NCBI GenBank assembly: GCA_900546395.1
Contig: URDD01000046.1
Location: forward strand, 1-20,635
DNA length: 20,635 bases
Direction of reading: 5' to 3'
Source of the DNA: an uncultured Bacteroidales bacterium
GTDB lineage: Bacteria > Bacteroidota > Bacteroidia > Bacteroidales > UBA932
Shown: positions 1 to 7,435 of the stretch, piece by piece
Numbering within the stretch: position 1 is the first letter of the stretch
Layout: each line of letters starts with the position of its first letter
Notes under the pieces: model-generated
Database searches by the model: none
Told to the model about the DNA's origin: nothing
The model's input: only the letters and a program-made list of their open reading frames with translations
Program-made: the position numbers and the translations under genes

Positions 1-122
1 TGTATTGCAATTATTTCTGGGGCGAGAATTTCCGTGAAGGAACAGCCTCAATGGGGGCACAAGCCAGCGGAGCAAGCCTTGCTGAAGGTGTTGCCAGGAT
101 GGTTTCTTCAATAAAAGATTAG
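1..122 (+). CDS. C-terminal end of an unidentified protein (cut by window edge)
   Basis: An open frame in phase with position 3 runs from the window edge to a TAG at 120-122. It encodes about 39 residues with the run FWGENFREGTASMGAQASGA followed by an amphipathic helix-like end (LAEGVARMVSSIKD). The other two forward frames stop earlier or give unlikely proteins, and a strong rightward terminator follows 26 bases downstream, which supports a real gene end. I do not recognise the family. The small-residue-rich tail gives no catalytic motif, so no function is proposed. Confidence 0.6.
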   Translation, partial: YCNYFWGENFREGTASMGAQASGASLAEGVARMVSSIKD

Positions 123-148
123 GAAAAACAGGCAATGTTTTTCAGACA

Positions 149-199
149 GAACAGTCTCTGAATCCTTTACAGGATATTCAGAGACTGTTCTTTTATTTT
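149..199 (+). terminator. Rho-independent terminator overlapping the 3' end of yicC
   Basis: A perfect 15-bp inverted repeat (GAACAGTCTCTGAAT at 149-163 with its complement at 176-190) encloses a 12-base loop. It is followed rightward by TTTTATTTT (191-199), as expected for a terminator of the gene ending at 122. The right arm and T tract lie inside the yicC coding sequence and the yicC stop codon (167-169) lies in the loop. Leftward transcripts would form the same stem but lack a good U tract after it, so it is best read as a terminator for the rightward gene. Confidence 0.85.
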
Positions 200-1054
200 C
201 TCAAGTTCGTCTTTCATGCGGACGACTGTTTTCTGGATATCAGTGTTGTTGGCCTTTGAGCCGGTAGTGTTGATCTCGCGTCCCATTTCCTGGGCTATGA
301 ATCCGAGTTTTTTTCCAGGATGCGGATCGTTTTCAATGGTATCAATGAAGTAGCGGCAGTGCTGGCGGAGACGGACTTTTTCTTCGTTTATGTCCAGTTT
401 TTCGATATAGTATATCATTTCCTGCTCAAGTCTGCTCTGGTCAGGCTCCAGTTTCAACTCTTCAAATCTTGAAAGTATTTTCTCCCGAATCTGGTCAATG
501 CGCTCTTTCTCGTGTTTTTCGACTTCATCGACATATCCAAGTATCGAGTTTACCTTTGAAGTAACGTCGCGGTAAAGGGATTCGCCTTCGCGTGAGCGGA
601 ACTCGTTTATATGGTTTAGGGCATCATTTATACACTTTTCGACAAGAGGCCAGTTTTCCTCGTTGATGATATCCTGTTTTCTGGTGTCTATCACGTCCGG
701 AAGCCTGAGCACTTGTCCGAGCAGAATAGATATTTCAGTGGTCATGAAGGCCTTGCTGTTGATTCTGTTTCTGATATCTTTGACCTGCCTGTAATATTCC
801 AGTGCAAGGTCGGCGTTTATTTCCTTAGCGTTCTCTGCTGCGTTCGGCTCATACGTCATGAAGAAATCTATATTTCCTCTTATTAGTGACTGTGCGATCA
901 TCTGTCTTACAGCCATTTCCTTATCTTTCGGAAGAATAGAGGTTTTGATGCTTATATCTGCATTTTTCCCGTTCAGGGACTTGATTTCCACTGTGATTTT
1001 TCCTGAACTTATGTTTGTTTCGGCTTTGCCGTATCCTGTCATTGATTTTATCAT
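167..1054 (-). CDS. yicC: YicC family endoribonuclease
   Basis: A 295-residue member of the YicC family, cytoplasmic endoribonucleases; E. coli YicC is linked to turnover of RNA including the small RNA RyhB. The start MIKSMTGYGKAE matches the conserved family N-terminus (YicC-like N domain, about residues 1-155). The C-terminal DUF1732 part carries the conserved signatures DINEEKVRLRQHCRYF, GKKLGFIAQEMGREINTTGS and VVRMKDELEKIKEQ. Full length for the family, ATG start. The gene commonly lies beside gmk in other bacteria, but here it is followed at once by a converging gene and its terminator, so it appears monocistronic. The last six codons form part of that terminator's stem. It is divergent from glnS over a 94-base spacer that holds a good leftward -7 box. 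Confidence 0.95.
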   Translation of the reverse strand: MIKSMTGYGKAETNISSGKITVEIKSLNGKNADISIKTSILPKDKEMAVRQMIAQSLIRGNIDFFMTYEPNAAENAKEINADLALEYYRQVKDIRNRINSKAFMTTEISILLGQVLRLPDVIDTRKQDIINEENWPLVEKCINDALNHINEFRSREGESLYRDVTSKVNSILGYVDEVEKHEKERIDQIREKILSRFEELKLEPDQSRLEQEMIYYIEKLDINEEKVRLRQHCRYFIDTIENDPHPGKKLGFIAQEMGREINTTGSKANNTDIQKTVVRMKDELEKIKEQSLNIL

Positions 1055-1095
1055 TGCCGTATATTTAAATTGATATTATTCTGGTTGAACAAGCG

Positions 1096-1127
1096 CAAAA
1101 ATACTATTTTATCCGTATATTCGCGAA
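1096..1127 (-). promoter_or_regulatory. Bacteroidota-type promoter for yicC
   Basis: On the minus strand TATTTTTG (1103-1096) matches the TAnnTTTG -7 element exactly. TTCG (1127-1124), a one-base departure from TTTG, sits 20 bases upstream as the -33 element. Transcription would begin near 1091, giving a leader of about 37 bases before the yicC ATG. A facing promoter for glnS is less clear; TATATTCG at 1116-1123 is one mismatch from consensus, without a good -33 partner. Confidence 0.55.
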
Positions 1128-1148
1128 TTATTTGCAGATTAGTTTATT

Positions 1149-2819
1149 ATGGAAGAAAGCGTTAAAGAGACAGTAGAGTCCAAGAATCTGAATTTTCTCG
1201 AAGAGATAATAGAGTCGGATCTGGAATCCGGCAAATGTGAAAGCATAATGACGAGGTTCCCGCCAGAACCTAACGGGTACCTGCATATAGGGCATGCTAA
1301 AAGTATATGCCTTAATTTCGGACTTGCAAAAAAATATGGAGGCAAGACAAATCTCCGTTTCGATGATACCAACCCTGTAAAAGAAGATACCGAATATGTA
1401 GATTCCATAAAGGAAGACATCAAGTGGCTTGGATTTGACTGGGAGAACGAGAGATATGCATCTGATTATTTCGAGCAGCTTTACCAGTGGGCGGAAGAAC
1501 TTATAAAGAAAGGACTGGCTTATGTTGATGACCAGACTCAGGAGGAAATCCGCCAGGGACGCGGTACTGTCCAGACTCCGGGAGTAGAGAGTCCTTACAG
1601 AAACCGTTCTGTTGAGGAGAACCTCAAGCTTTTCCGTGAGATGAGAGACGGAAAGTATGCTGACGGGGAGAAAGTGCTAAGGGCAAAGATCGATATGGCA
1701 CATCCTAACATGCTTTTCCGTGACCCTCTTATGTACAGGATTATACATGCTCATCACCATCGTACCGGTGACAAGTGGTGTATCTATCCTATGTATGACT
1801 ATGCCCACGGACAGTGTGACAGTATAGAAAACATCACTCATTCTATCTGTACTCTCGAGTTTGATGTACACAGACCTCTTTATGACTGGTTTATTGAAAA
1901 GCTTGGTATTTTCCCATCTCACCAGTATGAGTTTGCAAGACTGAATCTCACTTATACTGTTATGAGCAAGAGAAAACTCCTCGAACTTGTAAAAAACAAC
2001 TTTGTGAGCGGTTGGGATGATCCTCGTATGCCTACTATCTGCGGTATAAGAAGACGCGGCTACACTCCTGAGAGTATCCGTATGTTTGCTGAGAAAGTGG
2101 GCGTGGCAAAGAGGGAGCAGCTGATAGATCTCCAGCTTCTTGAGTGGTGTGCGCGTCAGGATTTGAACGAACGTTCAAACAGATATATGGTTGTTCAGGA
2201 TCCGGTCAAGCTTACAATAACCAACTGGGAACCGGGCAAGGTAGAGTGGTTCGATGCTCCTCTGAACCCTGCAGAGCCGGAAGGCCCGTCGCGCAAAGTT
2301 CCGTTTACCGGAGAGGTGTATATCGAAAGAAATGACTTTATGGAAGAGCCTCCTAAGAAGTATTTCCGTCTGAAACCGGACGGGGAGGTACGTCTCAAAT
2401 ATACCTATATCATAAAATGTCAGGAAGTGGTCAAGGATGCGGAAGGCAATATAGTAGAAATCAAATGTACTTACGACCCGGCTACCAAGCCAGGGGCAGG
2501 CGAGTGGAGATCTGTGAAAGGTACCATCCACTGGGTTTCTGCTGAACATGCAAAGGAAATAGAACTCCGTATCTATGACAAACTGTTTACAGAGCCTCAG
2601 ATGGGATCTATTCCGGAGGGTAAGGATTATAAGGAATACCTTAATCCTGAGTCTCTGGTGGTATCAAAGGGCCTTGCTGAGCCGGCATTGCTTGAGGACC
2701 GGTCAGGCATAGCCGTCCAGTTTGAGAGAACAGGATATTTCTTCAAGGATCCTGATTCTGTTCCGGGACACTTCGTTTTCAACAAGACCGTTTCCCTTAA
2801 GGATTCTTTCAAGTTCTGA
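1149..2819 (+). CDS. glnS: Glutamine--tRNA ligase (GlnRS)
   Basis: A 556-residue class I aminoacyl-tRNA synthetase that charges tRNA-Gln with glutamine using ATP in the cytoplasm. The Rossmann catalytic domain has RFPPEPNGYLHIGHAKS with the HIGH signature at residues 46-49, and the KMSKS-type loop appears as VMSKR at 271-275. Long stretches match E. coli GlnRS nearly residue for residue (for example FDDTNPVKED and SPYRNRSVEENL). The C-terminal half is the beta-barrel anticodon-binding region. Length is that of the family. The short N-terminal extension before the conserved LEEIIESDL is normal. The ATG at 1149 is the natural start, following an AT-rich, SD-less spacer. The following GH95 gene starts 40 bases downstream, so readthrough is possible. 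Confidence 0.97.
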   Translation: MEESVKETVESKNLNFLEEIIESDLESGKCESIMTRFPPEPNGYLHIGHAKSICLNFGLAKKYGGKTNLRFDDTNPVKEDTEYVDSIKEDIKWLGFDWENERYASDYFEQLYQWAEELIKKGLAYVDDQTQEEIRQGRGTVQTPGVESPYRNRSVEENLKLFREMRDGKYADGEKVLRAKIDMAHPNMLFRDPLMYRIIHAHHHRTGDKWCIYPMYDYAHGQCDSIENITHSICTLEFDVHRPLYDWFIEKLGIFPSHQYEFARLNLTYTVMSKRKLLELVKNNFVSGWDDPRMPTICGIRRRGYTPESIRMFAEKVGVAKREQLIDLQLLEWCARQDLNERSNRYMVVQDPVKLTITNWEPGKVEWFDAPLNPAEPEGPSRKVPFTGEVYIERNDFMEEPPKKYFRLKPDGEVRLKYTYIIKCQEVVKDAEGNIVEIKCTYDPATKPGAGEWRSVKGTIHWVSAEHAKEIELRIYDKLFTEPQMGSIPEGKDYKEYLNPESLVVSKGLAEPALLEDRSGIAVQFERTGYFFKDPDSVPGHFVFNKTVSLKDSFKF

Positions 2820-2859
2820 TATTGCAGAGAAGGTCGGAACTTAAATTGGATTTGCAGAT

Positions 2860-5115
2860 ATGAAACATACTAAATTCATTTCCGGTATTCTTTTTTTACT
2901 TTGCTTTCTGTATTCTGCTGCATTGCGTGCAGAATCGGTGCCGGCAGAGCTGAGATATGACAGACCGGCAGGGGAGTGGATGACATCATTCCTGCCTATG
3001 GGAAACGGTGAGTTCGGAATCATGTTTTCAGGAGGTATCGGTGAAGAAAGAATACAGTTCAATGAAAAGACACTATGGACCGGGTCTCCTGAAATAAGGG
3101 GTGCGTATCAGAACTTCGGTGATTTGCTCGTTTCTTTTCCTGAAGGAGAGGAAGCGGTATCGGGTTATTTGAGGAAACTGTCCCTGGATAATGCTCTGGG
3201 GTCTGTTTCCTACAGTATGCCTGGTTTATCCTTTAAGCGCGAGTACTTTGTCAGCAATCCTGATGATGTGGCGGTTTTCCGTTTTGAGAAAACAGGAGAG
3301 CCGGTATCCATGTCATTGAAGCTTAAAGGAGGACGTGGGGAAACGTCTGTCGTGTCTGAAGAAAACGGGACTATCGGTTTTGGCGGAAAACTTAATCTTG
3401 TTTCATATGAGGCATTGCTGAAGGTATGCCATGAAGGAGGGGAACTGCATGCTACTGATTCTTCATTAAGTGTGTCAGGAGCATCTGCTGTAACTTTGCT
3501 TCTTTCAGGTCTTACAGACTTTGATTTGTATGATGGCTCCTATGTTTCCGGCACCAGGGAAAATCTGGAAAAGGAGCTTTGTGCAAGGGTGGATAATGCT
3601 GCTTCCAAGCCGTATAGTGTATTGAAAGAACGTCATGTTAAAGATTATTCATCCCTTTATGGTAAAGTGTCCCTTAATCTTGGAAATCTTGACAGGATTC
3701 CTGATGTCACGACAGACGAACTGTTGAAAAGTCATAATGATAACCCTTATCTCGATATGCTGGTGTTCCAGTATGGACGGTATCTTATGATAAGCTCATC
3801 CAGAGGAATGCCTCTCCCTTCAAACTTGCAGGGATTGTGGAATGACAGCAATACTCCTCCATGGGAAAGCGACATTCACAGCAATATAAACATTCAGATG
3901 AACTATTGGCCTGCAGGACCTGCAAATCTTGAAGATTGTCATTATCCGTTTTTGGAGTATGTCAGGGCAGAAGCCTTGAAGGAAGACGGCGCCTGGCGCA
4001 AAATTGCAGCGGCAGAAGGCTGCAGAGGCTGGACAATAAATACCCAGAACAATATCTTCGGATATTCCGACTGGAACATAAACAGACCGGCAAACGCTTG
4101 GTACAGTATGCATTTCTGGAGTCATTATTTATATACAGGAGACAAGGTGTATTTGAGAGACTCCGCATGGCCTGTCATGAAATCCGCCTGTGAATACTGG
4201 TTTGACAGACTGGTGGAAGACAAGGACGGTACACTGGTCTCACCTGATGACTGGTCTCCTGAGCATGGCCCGTGGGAAGATGGTCCGGCTTATGCGCAGC
4301 AGCTTGTCTGCGAGTTGTTTGATTGTACGCTCAAAGCTGCTGATGTGTTAGGTATAAAGGGAAGTTTTACAGATTCGCTTGAGGCGGTATATGCAAGGAC
4401 TGACAGAGGGCTTCATATAGATAAAGACGGACGTCTCAGGGAGTGGAAATATTCGGATGATCAGGGCGACGGAAAACACCGGCATCTTTCTCATCTGATA
4501 GCTTTGTATCCGGGACACGGTCTTGAGAAAGCAGGAGGCATCTATATGGAGGCTGCGCGAAAAGCTCTTGACCTGAGAGGTGACGGAGGAACTGGATGGA
4601 GCCGGGCATGGAAAATTTCCTGTTGGGCAAGACTCCGTGACGGAGAGAGAGCATACAGGCTTCTCAAGTCTGCGCAGAACTGGACTGATATGACTTCCTT
4701 GAGTATGAGCGACAGTGATGGCGGCCTTTACAGCAATCTTCTTGACGCCCATCCTCCTTTTCAGATAGACGGAAACTTCGGAATTTGTGCCGGAATCGCA
4801 GAGATGCTGCTTCAGAATACAAGGACTGGCATCGTCCTTTTACCAGCACTTCCTGCGGCATGGCAGGACGGAAGTTTTTCAGGACTTGCTGCGGAAAATG
4901 GATTCAGGGTTTCTCTCGAATGGAAGGACGGTGTTCCTGTTAATGCAGATGTACTTTCCCTTTCAGGAAACCGCTGCAGTATTTCGCTTGGAAATGTGGA
5001 AGTAAGATCCGTGCTTTCGGCTAATGGCAAGAAGGTCAGGTTTAAGAATGACAATGGTATTGTAAGTTTTGATACGGAAGCCGGTTCTCATTACCGGATT
5101 AAAATGAATAGATAA
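2860..5115 (+). CDS. GH95 family glycoside hydrolase, probable alpha-L-fucosidase, exported
   Basis: A 751-residue secreted enzyme of glycoside hydrolase family 95, inverting enzymes that remove terminal alpha-1,2-linked L-fucose (some act on L-galactose). A signal peptide covers about residues 1-24, with likely cleavage after LRA. The N-terminal beta-sandwich domain begins at LRYDRPAGEWMTSFLPMGNG. In the (alpha/alpha)6 barrel, the stretch DIHSNINIQMNYWP gives N342 and N344, which I align with the water-activating Asn421/Asn423 of Bifidobacterium AfcA. The probable acid E468 lies in WSPEHG and D637 in IDGNFG. H340 corresponds to a position where, as I recall, fucosidases have His and an alpha-L-galactosidase has Thr, which favours fucose. 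There is no SusC/SusD pair nearby. Its stop overlaps the next start by one base, so it probably heads an overlapping gene chain. Family call firm; substrate inferred. Confidence 0.9.
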   Translation: MKHTKFISGILFLLCFLYSAALRAESVPAELRYDRPAGEWMTSFLPMGNGEFGIMFSGGIGEERIQFNEKTLWTGSPEIRGAYQNFGDLLVSFPEGEEAVSGYLRKLSLDNALGSVSYSMPGLSFKREYFVSNPDDVAVFRFEKTGEPVSMSLKLKGGRGETSVVSEENGTIGFGGKLNLVSYEALLKVCHEGGELHATDSSLSVSGASAVTLLLSGLTDFDLYDGSYVSGTRENLEKELCARVDNAASKPYSVLKERHVKDYSSLYGKVSLNLGNLDRIPDVTTDELLKSHNDNPYLDMLVFQYGRYLMISSSRGMPLPSNLQGLWNDSNTPPWESDIHSNINIQMNYWPAGPANLEDCHYPFLEYVRAEALKEDGAWRKIAAAEGCRGWTINTQNNIFGYSDWNINRPANAWYSMHFWSHYLYTGDKVYLRDSAWPVMKSACEYWFDRLVEDKDGTLVSPDDWSPEHGPWEDGPAYAQQLVCELFDCTLKAADVLGIKGSFTDSLEAVYARTDRGLHIDKDGRLREWKYSDDQGDGKHRHLSHLIALYPGHGLEKAGGIYMEAARKALDLRGDGGTGWSRAWKISCWARLRDGERAYRLLKSAQNWTDMTSLSMSDSDGGLYSNLLDAHPPFQIDGNFGICAGIAEMLLQNTRTGIVLLPALPAAWQDGSFSGLAAENGFRVSLEWKDGVPVNADVLSLSGNRCSISLGNVEVRSVLSANGKKVRFKNDNGIVSFDTEAGSHYRIKMNR

Positions 5116-5984
5116 TGTTCAGGAAATTATTCAGAAAATCCGGCAGTTTCAGTTTCAAGATGACAATGAAGATAAAGTTGTCTTTGGGACTGGGAGCAAT
5201 AGCGGCAATATTATTGCTGTCCAGTGTAATTTCTGTAGTGGAATACGGCAGAATGAGCAGTTATGTGTCAAGCCTGATTGCTACTGATATTTACTGTATA
5301 AATACGACACAGAAAGTTGCCGAGGCCTGCGATGACTATAACCTGAGGATATTGGCTTCGATAGGAGAGGGGAAAGTTGATAATCTTCCTTATTTTGATG
5401 AGGTTTCTTTTATGGAAACATTCAAGAAACTGAAAAATTCGTTCAGTTCCAGAGAATATCTGCAGGCTGCAGATTCCGTAATAGATGCATATTCTGATTT
5501 TTTGTTGCGATCCTCTGACTTTGAGGTGGTTATGCTTTCGGAGATAATAGATACCAGACAGTGGTATTTTGAGCAGCTCCAGCCTGTCTATAAAAAATTC
5601 AAGAATTCTGTAGAAACTCTAAGTAATTTAATATATAGGGATTTACGTGAAAACTCAGAGTCTTTTCAGGACGGATTTTATAGAAGTATAATGCCTGGAG
5701 TCGTTTCTGTGGGAGCAGGCCTTCTTCTGGTGATTCTCCTTCTGTTCTTCCTTATTTCTTATTATGTAAATCCTGTCTATAGGATGCTTGCGGGGATTGA
5801 GAATTATATGAAGTTCGGAAAGCGGTATAATTGTACTTTTGACGGAGATGACGAACTTGTGGCGATAAATGAAGGCGTGTCTGAAATAATCGAAGAGAAT
5901 ATTGAAGTTAAGAAACGCCTTGCCAAGCTGAGGGAAGAGAGGGAAAAATTTATTGAGACTTCAGGAGAAGGAGTCATGCAATGA
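5115..5984 (+). CDS. Two-TM membrane sensor with HAMP-like domain and no output domain
   Basis: A 289-residue inner-membrane protein of no named family that I can identify. After a short basic N-terminus, TM1 spans about residues 22-42. An extracytoplasmic, mostly helical region follows (about 43-192), resembling the four-helix-bundle sensors of chemoreceptors and kinases. TM2 is about 196-217. A HAMP-like linker then starts with the usual proline (NPVYRM) and contains the DDEL turn near residue 249. The protein ends in a charged coiled coil (VKKRLAKLREEREKF) about 70 residues after TM2. No kinase, cyclase or methyl-accepting domain follows. It overlaps GH95 by one base and TrkH by four (ATGA), so coupled translation with TrkH is likely. 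It could be a regulatory partner of the transporter (inference), or a sensor that has lost its output module. Confidence 0.7.
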   Translation: MFRKLFRKSGSFSFKMTMKIKLSLGLGAIAAILLLSSVISVVEYGRMSSYVSSLIATDIYCINTTQKVAEACDDYNLRILASIGEGKVDNLPYFDEVSFMETFKKLKNSFSSREYLQAADSVIDAYSDFLLRSSDFEVVMLSEIIDTRQWYFEQLQPVYKKFKNSVETLSNLIYRDLRENSESFQDGFYRSIMPGVVSVGAGLLLVILLLFFLISYYVNPVYRMLAGIENYMKFGKRYNCTFDGDDELVAINEGVSEIIEENIEVKKRLAKLREEREKFIETSGEGVMQ

Positions 5985-7435
5985 ATGTAAAGGTAATATC
6001 TACGAATGTAGGCAGAGCGCTTCTTGTCAGCGCCCTGTTTATGTTCCTGTCTATGCTTGTTTCTGTGGCTGACGGGATGGACTCTGCATTTGCTCCTCTG
6101 TCCATAAGTTTTATAATTACATTTATAGTAGGGGCATTTCCTTTTGTCTTCGTCAAGAAGTCAGAAGCCATCTCACTAAAGGACGGATTTCTTATAATAG
6201 TCTTGTCGTGGGTCTTGTCTTTTATATTCGGAATGCTGCCCTATGTGCTTTGGGGCGGAGAGTTTTCCTTGATAAACGCATGGTTTGAAAGTGTTTCAGG
6301 ATATACTACTACAGGAGCTACCATTCTTACTGAAGTGGAGTCATTGCCTCGCAGCCTTATATTCTGGAGATCTTCCACTCATTTCATCGGAGGCCTCGGT
6401 GTAGTAGTGTTTCTTCTTTTGATTATGCCAAATGCGAGTCCTTTCCGTCTAAGACTGACAAATATCGAACTCTCGTCACTTACTAAGGAGGGATACCGTT
6501 TCAGGTCTGTAAGGACAGTTTATGTGATAGTATCTGTGTATGTGGGACTTGTCGTGGTCGAATCTGTCCTGCTTATGATAGCAGGCATGACTCCGTTTGA
6601 TGCAGTGAACCATGCCTTCAGTACGGTTTCAACCGGGGGCTTCAGTACGAAAAACAATTCCATAGCCTATTTTGATTCAGTTTGGATAGATTTGATAATA
6701 ATGGTATTTATGGTTTTGTCAAGCATCCATTTCGGCTTGTTGTTTACCATGTTCGCTACCAGATCTTTCAAGCCGATGAAGCATCCTGTTGTCAGATATT
6801 TTATAGGGTGTCTCATATTTATGAGTGTGATATGTACACTGCTGCTGAAATTCCAGGGAAATTATGACTCATGGGGACGTGCTCTTCTTGATGCATCCTT
6901 CCAGGTATGCAGCTACGCATCCACTACCGGATTCGGATCTGTAGAAAGCAGACACTGGCCTGTTCTTGTCTTATTTATTCTTCTTGCTGCAGGTTTCCAG
7001 TGTGGCTGTTCCGGATCTACTACCGGAGGTATAAAGGCAGACAGGATGTATATAGCATTCAAGGCAATAGGGTGTCATATCAAGAAAAGACTACATCCTT
7101 CTTCTGCGGTAGTGCAGATAAAGATAGACAAGCATCTTGTAAGTGACACTGCAGTCATGCCGGTTATGCTGTATATAGTTCTTTATTTCATTATATGTAT
7201 AGTGTCGATGTTTCTTCTGGTACTGGCAGGCGTCAGCACTGCAGACGCCTTCTCAGGCACTATAGCTTCAGTAGGGAATGTCGGGCCGGGACTGGGGGAT
7301 CTTGGTCCATTGGGTAATTTCAATGCCCAGCCCGCTGTCGCCAAGCTGATATATTCATTGGGTATGTTTTTGGGCCGTGTAGAGATTTTCCCTGTTTTTG
7401 TAGTATTGTCACTTATTTTCAGAAAGGACAAATGA
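5981..7435 (+). CDS. trkH: TrkH family potassium uptake transmembrane subunit
   Basis: A 484-residue polytopic membrane protein of the TrkH/KtrB superfamily, which conducts K+ through four pore-loop repeats. All four selectivity-filter segments are present: TTTGAT (109-114), VSTGGFS (216-222), STTGFGS (314-320) and VGNVGPG (431-437). Each carries the central filter glycine. Hydrophobic helices flank each loop, in line with the usual eight to ten segments, and the length is normal. The cytoplasmic NAD/nucleotide-binding partner TrkA is not encoded in the window. The ATG at 5981 lies within an ATGA overlap with the upstream HAMP-type protein; the gene overlaps the downstream helicase by four bases. 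Coupling to a membrane sensor rather than to trkA is unusual. Confidence 0.95.
   Translation: MNVKVISTNVGRALLVSALFMFLSMLVSVADGMDSAFAPLSISFIITFIVGAFPFVFVKKSEAISLKDGFLIIVLSWVLSFIFGMLPYVLWGGEFSLINAWFESVSGYTTTGATILTEVESLPRSLIFWRSSTHFIGGLGVVVFLLLIMPNASPFRLRLTNIELSSLTKEGYRFRSVRTVYVIVSVYVGLVVVESVLLMIAGMTPFDAVNHAFSTVSTGGFSTKNNSIAYFDSVWIDLIIMVFMVLSSIHFGLLFTMFATRSFKPMKHPVVRYFIGCLIFMSVICTLLLKFQGNYDSWGRALLDASFQVCSYASTTGFGSVESRHWPVLVLFILLAAGFQCGCSGSTTGGIKADRMYIAFKAIGCHIKKRLHPSSAVVQIKIDKHLVSDTAVMPVMLYIVLYFIICIVSMFLLVLAGVSTADAFSGTIASVGNVGPGLGDLGPLGNFNAQPAVAKLIYSLGMFLGRVEIFPVFVVLSLIFRKDK

Noticed and set aside
858..1073. Rightward 71-codon frame with hydrophobic stretches opposite the yicC start
   Set aside because: It is antisense to the most conserved part of yicC; the hydrophobic look comes from the complementary reading.
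4348..4752. Minus-strand open frame (134 codons) inside GH95
   Set aside because: Antisense to conserved GH95 catalytic-domain sequence; composition is typical of a shadow frame and no promoter was seen.
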